NCBI GenBank assembly: GCA_964583185.1
Contig: CAZOVL010000002.1
Span: 13,544 to 77,543, forward strand
Origin: Bacteroides_E sp964583185
Lineage (GTDB): Bacteria > Bacteroidota > Bacteroidia > Bacteroidales > Bacteroidaceae
DNA length: 64,000 nucleotides
Direction of reading: 5' to 3'
Shown: positions 35,687 through 44,710 of the stretch, in pieces
How the letters are laid out: every line of letters begins with the position of its first letter
Numbering within the stretch: position 1 is the first letter of the stretch
Notes under the pieces: model-generated
Seen by the model: the letters and a program-made list of their open reading frames with translations, nothing else
Told to the model about the DNA's origin: nothing
The model's database searches: none
Position numbers and translations under genes: made by a program

Positions 35687-37054
35687 TTATTTAGAATTCT
35701 TACGATAGTTAATGATCTTAACCATACGATTATAGTTTTTCTTGTTTAGGCGATAGAAGAACAGAACAACAGCTGTAATGACCCAAAACACTCCGGGAAT
35801 AGTACTAAATGAGTGTCTCATAATGGAAAGAACAGTATCATTTTGTACAGCATTAGCTTCGTATCCGGCAGAACCAAGAGCTAAGGCTAATAATGCTGTT
35901 CCCAATGCCATACCTATTTTATTTCCCAAAGAGATAAAAGAATATTGAAATCCATCATTACGTATTCCGGTACGCCATTCTCCATACTCCACACAATCGG
36001 GAATAATGGCATAAATAGCTGTATTAAAGCCGGAAAAGAAAAACTGAGATAGAATAGCGAAAAGATAGAAGGGAACAGGTGATGTATTTGGACTATAAAA
36101 GAATAACATAAACATAGTTATACCTGTACCTAGTGCAAAAATTGAGGCTGCATAACCTTTATTAGATGTCCACTTAAAAACCATAGGAAAACAAGCAGCA
36201 CCTATAATAGAAGGTATAATTATTGCCAATGCGTAAAGAGAGAACAAAGCAGCACTACCCTCCACATAAGTGAAATAATAGAGCATATTTGCATTTCTTC
36301 CATATAGTACGAATCCAAACAATATCTGTCCCAATAAAGCCAAAAGGAACGGCTTGTTACGAATAACGGATTTAATCTGTTCTTTTAAAGGAAACTTCTT
36401 CTCTTTGGGAATCTCAACCACTTCTTTGGTCTTTGCAAAACAGAATAAATGACAAGCAGCAAAAATTGCACCATAAAGTATAGCTACCAACAGATAACCT
36501 TGCTTTTCATTTCCACCACCAAATTTCTCAATTAATGGGATAGTTATAATATTAATAACACCAATTGCAATCATAGCACTCACCGAACGATAAGTATTAA
36601 GTTTTGCTCGTTCATGAATATCCTGAGTCATAGCTCCGCACAGAGTACCGTAAGGAAGATTAACACAGGTATACCCCAACACAAGAATACAATAGGTCAC
36701 AGTCATATAAGTAATCTTACCCGTCTGACTCCAATCGGGATGTGCCCAAAAAGTCAGAACCAATACAATAGCCGTCAAAGGAGCAGCTACAAGTAACCAA
36801 GGACGATATCTTCCCCATCGGGTATTGGTTTTATCGCTTAATGCACCAACTATAGGATCATTAATAGCATCCCAAAAACGAGACAATAACATTAGTGTTG
36901 CTACGGCTCCCATACTAATTTTAAATACATCCGTATAAAAAATCATAAGGAAGTTTCCAACGAACATCCAGCTGAAGTTACAGCCGACATCTCCCATTCC
37001 ATAAGCAAATTTGCTTATAAATGACAATTTTGAATTTGATTGATTGTGTTTCAT
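35687..37054 (-). CDS. GPH-family sugar:cation symporter (MFS)
   Basis: A 455-residue inner-membrane transporter with about 12 hydrophobic segments. The N-terminal FAYGMGDVGCNFSWMFVGNFLMIFYTD and the loop WDAINDPIVGALSDKTNTRWGRYRPW are diagnostic of the glycoside-pentoside-hexuronide (GPH) group. The second half repeats with DCVEYGEWRTGIRNDGFQYS, another GPH signature. It should import a polyol or sugar with H+ or Na+. It is the first gene of the (-) polyol operon and diverges from the LacI-type regulator. Confidence 0.9.
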   Translation of the reverse strand: MKHNQSNSKLSFISKFAYGMGDVGCNFSWMFVGNFLMIFYTDVFKISMGAVATLMLLSRFWDAINDPIVGALSDKTNTRWGRYRPWLLVAAPLTAIVLVLTFWAHPDWSQTGKITYMTVTYCILVLGYTCVNLPYGTLCGAMTQDIHERAKLNTYRSVSAMIAIGVINIITIPLIEKFGGGNEKQGYLLVAILYGAIFAACHLFCFAKTKEVVEIPKEKKFPLKEQIKSVIRNKPFLLALLGQILFGFVLYGRNANMLYYFTYVEGSAALFSLYALAIIIPSIIGAACFPMVFKWTSNKGYAASIFALGTGITMFMLFFYSPNTSPVPFYLFAILSQFFFSGFNTAIYAIIPDCVEYGEWRTGIRNDGFQYSFISLGNKIGMALGTALLALALGSAGYEANAVQNDTVLSIMRHSFSTIPGVFWVITAVVLFFYRLNKKNYNRMVKIINYRKNSK

Positions 37055-37097
37055 GATATTTTAGTATTTAGACTTAATTCTTGATGTGCTTCACAGG

Positions 37098-37105
37098 CAA
37101 ATATA
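37098..37105 (-). promoter_or_regulatory. -7 box (TATATTTG) of the polyol operon
   Basis: Minus-strand TATATTTG fits TAnnTTTG, 43 bases before the symporter ATG. No TTTG is found at -33. The ACCGTTCCC repeats lie about 50-90 bases upstream, so regulation from upstream sites is plausible. Confidence 0.4.
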
Positions 37106-37154
37106 TCTTTGGAGTTGATATAAAAACAGCTTCTCACTAAGAATATATCTCGCA

Positions 37155-37194
37155 ACCGTTCCCGATACCGTTCCCAAAATTCGACACCGTTCCC
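37155..37194 (+). promoter_or_regulatory. Three ACCGTTCCC direct repeats in the divergent polyol control region
   Basis: ACCGTTCCC occurs at 37155-37163, 37167-37175 and 37186-37194; the last two continue as ACCGTTCCCAAAA. Start-to-start spacings are 12 and 19 bp. They lie between the symporter gene and the LacI-type gene, so they are the best candidate for the regulator's binding sites. LacI proteins usually bind inverted sites, and only imperfect symmetry is seen here (for example CAACCGTT), so a different binding protein is possible. Confidence 0.6.
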
Positions 37195-37265
37195 AAAAAC
37201 GAGACTGTTAAGGTAAATGTGTCATAATCCTGAACTTTACCTTAGCATTAATCACTATTTTTATT

Positions 37266-37273
37266 TATGTTTG
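37266..37273 (+). promoter_or_regulatory. -7 box (TATGTTTG) of the LacI-type gene
   Basis: TATGTTTG fits TAnnTTTG and ends 30 bases before the ATG at 37304. A TTAG 20 bases upstream is a partial -33 match. Confidence 0.45.
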
Positions 37274-37303
37274 TAAGTAATCAATGACACTAATCTGAAT
37301 AAT

Positions 37304-38320
37304 ATGAAACACGCGACTATTCTTGATATAGCCCGCGAATTGGGAATCTCCAAATCTACTGTTTCCAGAGCTCTAAGAGGGGACGATAAAAACGTTAACA
37401 AGGAAACCAAACAAAAGATACTTGAGGTAGCTAAAAGATTAGGTTATAAACGCAATGAACTAGCTGTTAATCTACGTAAGCAGAGTACACGAACTATTGG
37501 TATTGTTGTCCCTGAAATGGTTACCCCTTTCTTTATGAACTTCATTACATATGCTCAAAAAATATTGAATATGCAAGGTTATCGTGTTACACTTGCTCAA
37601 TCGCACGAAGACCCTAAAGCAGAAGAAATGAACCTGCAAATGTTTGAAGATTATCGGGTAGAGGGAGTACTTATTTGTGCCTGTCATAATAAAAAAAACC
37701 TAGATATTTATCGTCACATGATTTCAAAAGGGATAAAAATGGTTTTTTTCGATCGCACGATTAATGATATCCCTGTATCTAAAGTCCAAATCAATGATTA
37801 TTTGAAGTCTTTTTTTATGGTAGAACACTTGATTCGTAACGGGAGGAAAAAGATTGTTCATTTAGCCGGTCCTTCATATATTCAAAATTCAATAGATCGT
37901 AGAAAAGGTTATCTGGATGCATTAGAAAAGTTTCAAATTCCTTATAACCCGGAGTACGTCATTGATGCAGGAGTTGATCCTATTCATGGTGAACAGGCTA
38001 TGGAGCAACTCATAAGTAAAGGGATATTATTTGATGCTGTGTTTTGTTTTACAGAAATGTCTGCACTCGGAGCAAAAGGATATTTGCAGAAACAGAAGTA
38101 TAATATCCCGGGAGATGTGGCCATCTGTTGTATGTCGGGTACTTTACTGTGTGAAATTGTGCACCCGCCCATCACAGCTGTTGAACAACCCGTTGAACTA
38201 ATGGCAAAAGAAGCCACCAGATTATTAATGGATAGGTTAAATAACCCATCACAACCAGAGGAGACGGTTATATTAGAGGCGGAAATGAGGGTAAGAAAAT
38301 CGACAGGTAAGAACGTATAA
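37304..38320 (+). CDS. LacI-family transcriptional regulator
   Basis: A 338-residue regulator. The N-terminal helix-turn-helix is HATILDIARELGISKSTVSRAL with KILEVAKRLGYKRNELAVNLR as the hinge region; a periplasmic-binding-protein-like effector domain follows from about 60 (RTIGIVVPEMVTPFFMNF, then VIDAGVDPIHGEQAMEQL). It faces the polyol operon across a 249-base region holding three ACCGTTCCC repeats and probably controls that operon in response to the polyol or its ketose. Repressor or activator mode cannot be told from sequence. Confidence 0.92.
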   Translation: MKHATILDIARELGISKSTVSRALRGDDKNVNKETKQKILEVAKRLGYKRNELAVNLRKQSTRTIGIVVPEMVTPFFMNFITYAQKILNMQGYRVTLAQSHEDPKAEEMNLQMFEDYRVEGVLICACHNKKNLDIYRHMISKGIKMVFFDRTINDIPVSKVQINDYLKSFFMVEHLIRNGRKKIVHLAGPSYIQNSIDRRKGYLDALEKFQIPYNPEYVIDAGVDPIHGEQAMEQLISKGILFDAVFCFTEMSALGAKGYLQKQKYNIPGDVAICCMSGTLLCEIVHPPITAVEQPVELMAKEATRLLMDRLNNPSQPEETVILEAEMRVRKSTGKNV

Positions 38321-38339
38321 ACACCTTATACAAAACTCT

Positions 38340-38765
38340 ATGATTTCATGTTATACCAATTCTAATTTACAGCCTATTTTATCTGTCTGGGAACGATCAG
38401 TAAAACATACCCACCATTTCTTGAGGGAAGAAGATTTCAACCGATTAAAATATATACTTCCTTCAATAATGAAACAGGTCACATTATATACCTTTACAGT
38501 AGATAATCAAGTAGCGGGTTTCTTAGGGGTATCCACCGAGGAGATAGAGATGCTTTTTGTCGATCCTCTTTATATTGGAAAAGGAGTAGGCAAAGCTCTT
38601 CTGTTATTTGCTCTCAATCAGTTAAAGCTAACTCAAGTAAGTGTAAATGAAGAAAACACAAAAGCTCTAGATTTCTACAAACATTTTGGATTCAATATTA
38701 CAAACAGAAGTTTAATTGACGGATTTGGATTTAAATACCCCATACTACATCTAAAAAAAGAGTAG
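38340..38765 (+). CDS. GNAT-family N-acetyltransferase
   Basis: A 141-residue GNAT-fold enzyme, like YiaC-type acetyltransferases. The acetyl-CoA-binding motif A is seen as EMLFVDPLYIGKGVGKALLLFAL, and the C-terminal NEENTKALDFYKHFGFNITNRS is the motif B end. The acceptor is unknown. It starts 19 bases after the LacI-type gene, so it may be co-transcribed, but nothing else links it to polyol use. Its stop codon lies within the stem of a probable terminator. Confidence 0.88.
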   Translation: MISCYTNSNLQPILSVWERSVKHTHHFLREEDFNRLKYILPSIMKQVTLYTFTVDNQVAGFLGVSTEEIEMLFVDPLYIGKGVGKALLLFALNQLKLTQVSVNEENTKALDFYKHFGFNITNRSLIDGFGFKYPILHLKKE

Positions 38766-38792
38766 AATTTCTAAAATGAAACCCTACTCTTT
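38757..38792 (+). terminator. Probable terminator after the GNAT gene
   Basis: A 9-bp stem AAAGAGTAG/CTACTCTTT (38757-38765 with 38784-38792) with an 18-base loop. The left arm includes the TAG stop codon. The T tract is short, so the terminator is of moderate quality. Confidence 0.45.
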
Positions 38793-38819
38793 ATATTTAA
38801 CTAACTGTCCGTTGTCTAC

Positions 38820-40067
38820 TTAATCCAACTTATGAATAACTAGTCCGGATCTTAACTTCGGTTCAAACCAAGTAGATTTTGGAGGCATAATATTACCTGT
38901 ATCGGCAATGGTCATTAATTGATCCATGGAAACAGGGTAAAGTGCAATGGCCAATTTCATTTCTCCATTGTCCACTCTACGTTCTAACTCTCCAAGGCCA
39001 CGAATTCCTCCTACAAAATCCACACGTTTATCTGAACGTAAATCTTTTATATCCAATCTTTTATCTAAAATATAATCAGAAACAATATTAGCATCTAATA
39101 CACTTAAAGGATCACTTTCATCATAAGTTATATCTTTAGCTAATAATTCATACCATACCCCTTCTATATAAAGACCAAAAGTATGTTTTTTACTGGGTTT
39201 ATATGCTTCTTTTCCTTTTTTGGATACAACAAAATCATCTTCTAAAGCTTTGAGAAACTCATCTTTAGTATATCCATTCAGGTCTTTTACTACACGATTG
39301 TAATCTAAAATAGTTAATTGAGATGCGGGAAAACAAACGGCCATAAAATAATTATAATTCTCTGTTCCGTTATGGTTTGGGTTTTGTTTCGCTTTTTCTT
39401 CTCCCACTAAAGCTGCTGCAGCTGAACGGTGATGCCCATCAGCAATGTATAAATAAGGAATTTCCGAGAAAGCTTGTGTAATAACATCAATGTCTTGAGC
39501 CTCATCAATAATCCAAAAGATGTGTTTAATTCCATCGGCTTCAACCGTAAAATTATATTCAGGTTCTGTTTGAATGTATTTAGATACAATATGATCTAAA
39601 CGCACATCATCGTGGTAAGCAAAAAAGACAGGTTCCATATTTGCATTCGTTATACGAACGTGTTTCATTCTGTCTTCTTCTTTGTCTCTACGTGTTAACT
39701 CGTGTTTTTTAATGACTCCGGATAAATAATCTTGGACCGATGCACCAACAACTAAACCATACTGAGTTTTGCCATTCATCTCTTGTGCATAAATGTAGTA
39801 GCACTCTTTATCATCTTGTTTCAGCCAACCATTCTCTTGAAATAACCTAAAATTCTCTACTGATTTATCATAAACCACTTGATCGTGCTCGTCAATGCCC
39901 GGAGGGAAATCAATCTCAGCACGTGTTATTCTGTAAAGAGACTTATCATTTCCTTTAGCTTCTTCCCGAGCTTCTTCTGAGGTTAAAACGTCGTATGGAC
40001 GACAAACCACTTTTTCTACAATTTCTTTTGAAGGGCGTAATCCTTTAAAGGGTTTTACATTAGCCAT
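38820..40067 (-). CDS. DUF1015 family protein
   Basis: A 415-residue protein of the DUF1015 family, which is widespread in anaerobes. Conserved stretches are VKPFKGLRPSKEIVEKVVCRPYDVL at the start, IDEAQDIDVI, and YIADGHHRSAAAALVGEEKA, the family hallmark; SDYILDKRLDIKDLRSDKRVDFVGG is near the C-terminus. The His pair of ADGHHR suggests a catalytic or nucleotide-binding site, but no reaction is established. It is separated from the downstream-facing genes by terminators on both sides and seems to be a single-gene unit. Confidence 0.88.
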   Translation of the reverse strand: MANVKPFKGLRPSKEIVEKVVCRPYDVLTSEEAREEAKGNDKSLYRITRAEIDFPPGIDEHDQVVYDKSVENFRLFQENGWLKQDDKECYYIYAQEMNGKTQYGLVVGASVQDYLSGVIKKHELTRRDKEEDRMKHVRITNANMEPVFFAYHDDVRLDHIVSKYIQTEPEYNFTVEADGIKHIFWIIDEAQDIDVITQAFSEIPYLYIADGHHRSAAAALVGEEKAKQNPNHNGTENYNYFMAVCFPASQLTILDYNRVVKDLNGYTKDEFLKALEDDFVVSKKGKEAYKPSKKHTFGLYIEGVWYELLAKDITYDESDPLSVLDANIVSDYILDKRLDIKDLRSDKRVDFVGGIRGLGELERRVDNGEMKLAIALYPVSMDQLMTIADTGNIMPPKSTWFEPKLRSGLVIHKLD

Positions 40068-40149
40068 TTTTCTGTGTTTCTATGTTATTTGTGTTAATTA
40101 TTCAGATGGTATTAAACCGATAGTTTACTCTTTTAGTAAAGCAAAAACA

Positions 40150-40199
40150 AATAAAAAAGAGAGTGGTGTTAATGGGTACATACAACTCTCTTTTTTATT
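40150..40199 (-). terminator. Intrinsic terminator after the aminotransferase gene
   Basis: A 15-bp stem (40150-40164 with 40185-40199) rich in A on one arm and T on the other, with a 20-base loop. It lies 22 bases past the aminotransferase stop on the minus strand. Confidence 0.75.
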
Positions 40200-40221
40200 T
40201 CTATATCTTAAGCTTTCATTC

Positions 40222-41418
40222 TTATTTTAATAGAGTCAAAGCTTCTTTAATTCTCTTCATAGCTTCTACTATGTTTTCGTCGCTCGTAGCATAACTCATA
40301 CGAATGCACTCTGGAGAGCCAAAAGCATCTCCACCTACACAAGCTACATGAGCATTGTTCAATAAAAAGAAGGCTAAATCTGATGCACTTTCAATGGTCT
40401 CACCATTTGCTGATTTGCCAAAGTAATAACTGCATTTTGGAAATAAGTAGAAAGCTCCTTCGGGTACACTCACCTCGAATCCTGGAATTTCTTTAGCTAA
40501 AGAAACAATTAAATCTCTACGACGAGAGAAAGCTTTTCTCATCTCTTCTACAGGCTCTTGACTACCCAAATAAGCCTCTTCTGCAGCTTTCTGACTAATG
40601 GAACTAGGCCCGGATGTATATTGTCCTTGTAGCTTATTACATGCTGAAATTAACCAATCCGGACCGGCAGCAAAGCCTAAACGCCAACCAGTCATAGCAT
40701 AAGCCTTAGATACTCCATTTATGACTAATGTGCGATAGAACATATCAGGACAGGAAGCAATACTTTCATGTTTTCCACTGTAATTAATGTGCTCATAAAT
40801 CTCATCTGATAGGATAATTACATTGGGGTACTTTTTCAACACTTCAGATAGCCCAATTAGCTCTTCTTTACTATAAACCGAACCGGTAGGATTAGAAGGA
40901 GAACACAAAATTAAAGCCTTTGTTTTAGGAGTAATAGCCTGATCCAATTGCTCTGGAGTGATTTTAAAATCCTGATCAATACCAGCGGAAACAATAACAG
41001 GAGTACCTGAAGCTAACTTCACCATTTGTGGATAACTCACCCAATAAGGAGCAGGGATGATAACTTCATCTCCAGGATTTACTAACGCAAGAATAGCATT
41101 ACAAACACATTGCTTTGCTCCATTACCACAGGTAATTTGATTGGGAGTATATGTCAAACCATTCTCTTTCTCTAGTTTGTCAGCTATCGCTTTACGTAAA
41201 GAGGGGTAACCAGAAACAGGTGAGTAATAGGTAAAGTTTTCATTAATTGCTTTTTCAGCAGCTTGCTTAATAGCGTCAGGAGTATGAAAATCCGGTTCAC
41301 CAACACTCATATTAATGATATCTATACCTTGAGCTTTTAACTCATTACTCTTTTGTGACATTGCAAGAGTCTCCGATGGAGACAAGCTATTCAATCGATC
41401 CGATAGTAAATTATTCAT
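40222..41418 (-). CDS. Aspartate aminotransferase-like class I aminotransferase
   Basis: A 398-residue PLP enzyme of the class I aminotransferase fold. Visible elements are INMSVGEPDFHTPDAIKQAA, YSPVSGYPSLRKAIADKL, ILCSPSNPTGSVYSKEEL (PLP ring contacts), LSDEIYEHINY and the Schiff-base Lys in NGVSKAYAMTGWRLGFAAG. The C-terminal CIRMSYATSDENI has the carboxylate-binding Arg. The closest family is the AspC-like Igamma group, so aspartate is the likely amino donor. It is 22 bases downstream of ribBA and probably co-transcribed with it. Confidence 0.9.
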   Translation of the reverse strand: MNNLLSDRLNSLSPSETLAMSQKSNELKAQGIDIINMSVGEPDFHTPDAIKQAAEKAINENFTYYSPVSGYPSLRKAIADKLEKENGLTYTPNQITCGNGAKQCVCNAILALVNPGDEVIIPAPYWVSYPQMVKLASGTPVIVSAGIDQDFKITPEQLDQAITPKTKALILCSPSNPTGSVYSKEELIGLSEVLKKYPNVIILSDEIYEHINYSGKHESIASCPDMFYRTLVINGVSKAYAMTGWRLGFAAGPDWLISACNKLQGQYTSGPSSISQKAAEEAYLGSQEPVEEMRKAFSRRRDLIVSLAKEIPGFEVSVPEGAFYLFPKCSYYFGKSANGETIESASDLAFFLLNNAHVACVGGDAFGSPECIRMSYATSDENIVEAMKRIKEALTLLK

Positions 41419-41440
41419 TGTCTAATTTTTATTTATAGTG

Positions 41441-42655
41441 TTACTTTTTTAAATGCAAAGTATGCCCCATACGTTCTTTTTTTGTCTTCAAGTAGCGTTC
41501 ATTATATGGATTAGGAGTAATTTCAATAGGTACATTTTCAACTATTTCCAAACCATACGACTCTAATCCAATTCGTTTAACCGGATTATTACTCATCAGT
41601 CTCATTTTCTTAACACCTATCTCACGCAGAATTTGAGCACCTACCCCATAGTCTCTTTCATCGGGATCAAAACCTAAGTGAATATTGGCGTCAACTGTAT
41701 CATATCCCTCTTCCTGCAATTTATACGCTGCAATTTTATTCATCAAGCCAATACCTCTGCCCTCTTGGTTCATATAAACAACAACCCCTTTTCCTTCTTT
41801 TTCAATTAGTTGCAGAGCTTTGTGTAATTGTTCTCCACACTCACAACGACAAGAACCGAACACATCGCCGGTCATACAAGAAGAGTGTACTCTAACTAAG
41901 ATAGGCTCATCTGCCTTCCATTCTCCTTTTATTAAAGCCACGTGTTCCATCCCATTGGATACCTGACGGAAAGGAATTAAATGAAAATGACCAAACTCAG
42001 TTGGCATATCCACCTCAACCCCTTTTTCTACAATAGATTCCTGTTGAAGTCGATAGGCAATCAAGTCTTCTATACTAATTATTTTAAGTTCAAATTCCTC
42101 TGCTACCTTTTTCAATTGAGGTAAACGTGCCATTGTACCATCTTCATTTAAGATTTCAATCAAAGCAGCCGCAGGATAAAGTCCGGCTAAGCGAGCCATA
42201 TCTATCGCAGCCTCCGTATGTCCAGCTCTTCTTAAAACCCCTCTGGTTCTTGCTTTCAAAGGATTAACATGACCTGGCCTGCCAAAATCTGAAGGCTTGG
42301 TTTGAGGAGATGCTAAAGCACGTATAGTAGCTGCACGGTCATAAATAGAAACTCCTGTTGTGCAACCTTCTATTAAATCAATAGTTTCAGTAAAAGGTGT
42401 TTCATGAATGGAGGTATTAGTAGATACTTGCATATGAAGTTCTAATTCAGCACAACGCTCTTCAGTAATTGGAGCACATAACACTCCTCTACCGTGAGTT
42501 AACATAAAGTTTATTTTCTCAGGAGTTACTTTTTCTGCAGCAATAATAAAATCACCCTCATTTTCACGATCTTCATCATCTACTACTATAATAAATTTTC
42601 CTTCTCGAAAATCTTCTATAGCTTCTTCTATTGTATTTAATTGTATTTTTTCCAT
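41441..42655 (-). CDS. ribBA: Bifunctional 3,4-dihydroxy-2-butanone-4-phosphate synthase / GTP cyclohydrolase II
   Basis: RibBA makes both starting compounds of riboflavin. The N-terminal ~200 residues (RibB) have VVDDEDRENEGDFIIAAE near 24-42 and the loop RRAGHTEAAIDMARLAG. The C-terminal part (RibA) has the zinc cysteines in SSCMTGDVFGSCRCECGEQL with Cx10CxC spacing, followed by YMNQEGRGIGLMNKI and RDYGVGAQIL. Both active sites look intact. The 50-base gap upstream is too short for an FMN riboswitch. It is flanked by an LptF/G permease and an aminotransferase gene on the same strand. Confidence 0.96.
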   Translation of the reverse strand: MEKIQLNTIEEAIEDFREGKFIIVVDDEDRENEGDFIIAAEKVTPEKINFMLTHGRGVLCAPITEERCAELELHMQVSTNTSIHETPFTETIDLIEGCTTGVSIYDRAATIRALASPQTKPSDFGRPGHVNPLKARTRGVLRRAGHTEAAIDMARLAGLYPAAALIEILNEDGTMARLPQLKKVAEEFELKIISIEDLIAYRLQQESIVEKGVEVDMPTEFGHFHLIPFRQVSNGMEHVALIKGEWKADEPILVRVHSSCMTGDVFGSCRCECGEQLHKALQLIEKEGKGVVVYMNQEGRGIGLMNKIAAYKLQEEGYDTVDANIHLGFDPDERDYGVGAQILREIGVKKMRLMSNNPVKRIGLESYGLEIVENVPIEITPNPYNERYLKTKKERMGHTLHLKK

Positions 42656-42705
42656 AAGTCTTATATATAATTCTATTCAATGAGGATCTCACCCTCATCT
42701 ATTCT

Positions 42706-44625
42706 TTATCTTCTATTATGTTCAACAGAGTGGATCTCCTTTTTTACAAGGTTTTCCAACTCTTTGTTTATAGTTAGCACCTTTTTGAAATCCTTGTGTA
42801 ATTGAACTCTAAAAATCCAAATTCTAAAGTAAAAAAACAATCCCAATGGAACAAATATTCCCACAATCATATTTAGTTTATGATTTTCAAAAGGTGGTTT
42901 CAACGCATCAATAGCTAATATGGGATACTTATTTAATGTGGCTAATATCTGTTGTGATTTAGTATTTGATAGTACCTCTATTATTTCTCCTAGTTCACTA
43001 TTCAAATCCACGTATTGTTGTCCCCAATTATGAGAACTCCAAACTTTGATATAATTAGGAATTTGTAATAGTTGGCGTTTCTTCAGTAAGTCAGTGATTT
43101 TTTCTGCTAGATTGTTTATTTTTTGAGCAATTTCCGGATAGTTAGGATCGTGAATAATAACCTCTTTTTTACTCAGATGTCTTACACTTCGTATACCAAA
43201 GAATCTCTTTATTGCATTAATATAAGTTCCTGCATCTAAAATAACTGAATCGTGATTTGATTTATAAGTTAGGAAAGCTCCTATGGGTGCAAGTACTAAA
43301 GTACTCAACCACATCCCTATTTCCAGAATCCATTTGCCATCACGAGCCATTTTATAACCTGTACGATCTACAACGTAATAAAAGATAAAGATTAACACAG
43401 AGATTACAACAGGCATCCCCAACCCTCCTTTACGTATAATAGCTCCAAGAGGAGCTCCAATAAAAAAGAAGATTAAGCAGGCAACAGACAAAGTTAATTT
43501 ATTGTGCCACTCAGTTTGGTGTCTACGGATATTTCCATCAGTTTGAACCAAAGTATAACTTTTAAAATTCCAGTCGTTACTTATGTTTTGAGTTCTCGAC
43601 TGTGCGCTATTTATAATTTTCTGTTTTTCTTTAAGTGTAGAGGTTTCAAACAGACTATCTACAGTATAAGTTGTAACCCCAAAGTTCTCTATACTGAGAC
43701 TATCTTGTTGATTCAGATTTGTTTCTTCCTGATATATTCCACTTTTAGCAGAAGTATAATAATCTCGCCCTATACTATCGGATATGTGAGTCATAGAATC
43801 AATCGATGCAGATAACACCGCCATATTTTTACTATTGGCTTGAGATTCCATAATACTTTCATCTGCCATATTAAAATCAGAATCGAAAGCAATTAAAGTG
43901 TGTTTTTCTTTAAAGGTTTCTCTTCGATACGGAACATTTTCATTACTAGAAGATTGGGGCCTTAAATTAGCAAATAACTCTCCTGAATACAGATGGAGTG
44001 CCAAATGTTGTTTATCAGCGGTCATTTCTAACTTACCTGTATCAGCAACAATAATTTGGGCATTTTCAAACCCATTTGTAAAGTCATAAATCATCACTTG
44101 ATGTAGCATTCCCGTCTTTCTATCTTTATGCTTTACGTAGATGTTAATACCACTCACTTCATCATAAAACACCCCTTCTGGAATATCTAATTCAGGAGAT
44201 TTTTGCTTCATTGAAATAAGCAGCGTATACAATTTCTTTTGTGCGTTGGGACCGATGTTATTTTGGAATACAAATGAAATACCGGACAGTAGAAAAGCAA
44301 AAATAATTAAGGGCCGCATAATTTCCAACAAGGATATTCCGGCAGATTTCATCGCTAATAGCTCATACCGTTCCCCAAAGTTTCCAAAAGTAATTAAAGA
44401 GGCTAAAAGAATGGCTAAAGGCATTGAAGTAGGGACTAAGCTTAAAGCCGAATAGAAAAAGAACTCACCCAACACTTTCATTTCAAGTCCTTTCCCCACC
44501 ATTTCATCTACATAACGCCATAAAAACTGCATCATGAAAATGAATAAACAGATAAAGAAAGTCGCAATAAAGAGCAAAATAAAACTCTTCAGTACAAAAC
44601 GATCTAACTTTTTTAGTCTCAGCAT
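42706..44625 (-). CDS. LptF/LptG family LPS export permease
   Basis: A 639-residue inner-membrane permease of the YjgP/YjgQ family. Membrane segments cluster at the N-terminus (FVLKSFILLFIATFFICLFIFMMQF, about 10-32; further ones near 55-75 and 100-120) and again near 375-460, with an extra C-terminal segment around 595-610. The periplasmic middle part contains YDEVSGINIYVKHKD, a usual LptF/G feature. It should pair with another LptF/G and LptB to move LPS to the outer membrane. Length is near that of other Bacteroidetes members. It is upstream of ribBA by 50 bases. Confidence 0.87.
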   Translation of the reverse strand: MLRLKKLDRFVLKSFILLFIATFFICLFIFMMQFLWRYVDEMVGKGLEMKVLGEFFFYSALSLVPTSMPLAILLASLITFGNFGERYELLAMKSAGISLLEIMRPLIIFAFLLSGISFVFQNNIGPNAQKKLYTLLISMKQKSPELDIPEGVFYDEVSGINIYVKHKDRKTGMLHQVMIYDFTNGFENAQIIVADTGKLEMTADKQHLALHLYSGELFANLRPQSSSNENVPYRRETFKEKHTLIAFDSDFNMADESIMESQANSKNMAVLSASIDSMTHISDSIGRDYYTSAKSGIYQEETNLNQQDSLSIENFGVTTYTVDSLFETSTLKEKQKIINSAQSRTQNISNDWNFKSYTLVQTDGNIRRHQTEWHNKLTLSVACLIFFFIGAPLGAIIRKGGLGMPVVISVLIFIFYYVVDRTGYKMARDGKWILEIGMWLSTLVLAPIGAFLTYKSNHDSVILDAGTYINAIKRFFGIRSVRHLSKKEVIIHDPNYPEIAQKINNLAEKITDLLKKRQLLQIPNYIKVWSSHNWGQQYVDLNSELGEIIEVLSNTKSQQILATLNKYPILAIDALKPPFENHKLNMIVGIFVPLGLFFYFRIWIFRVQLHKDFKKVLTINKELENLVKKEIHSVEHNRR

Positions 44626-44659
44626 CTTTGGGGTTTATATTTGTCCGTCAATCAAGATG

Positions 44660-44667
44660 CAAAATTA
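44660..44667 (-). promoter_or_regulatory. -7 box (TAATTTTG) before the LptF/G gene
   Basis: Minus-strand TAATTTTG fits TAnnTTTG, 34 bases before the ATG, with a CAAA (minus TTTG) at 44692-44695, a little further upstream than a standard -33 element. Confidence 0.42.
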
Positions 44668-44710
44668 ATACAAAAAAAGGAGGGAGGAAACCAAATTGAT
44701 TGAAAGTTAT

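Noticed and set aside
42656..42705. FMN riboswitch before ribBA
   Set aside because: The gap is only 50 bases, far too short for the aptamer, and holds just a 6-bp hairpin (ATGAGG/CCTCAT) without a T run.
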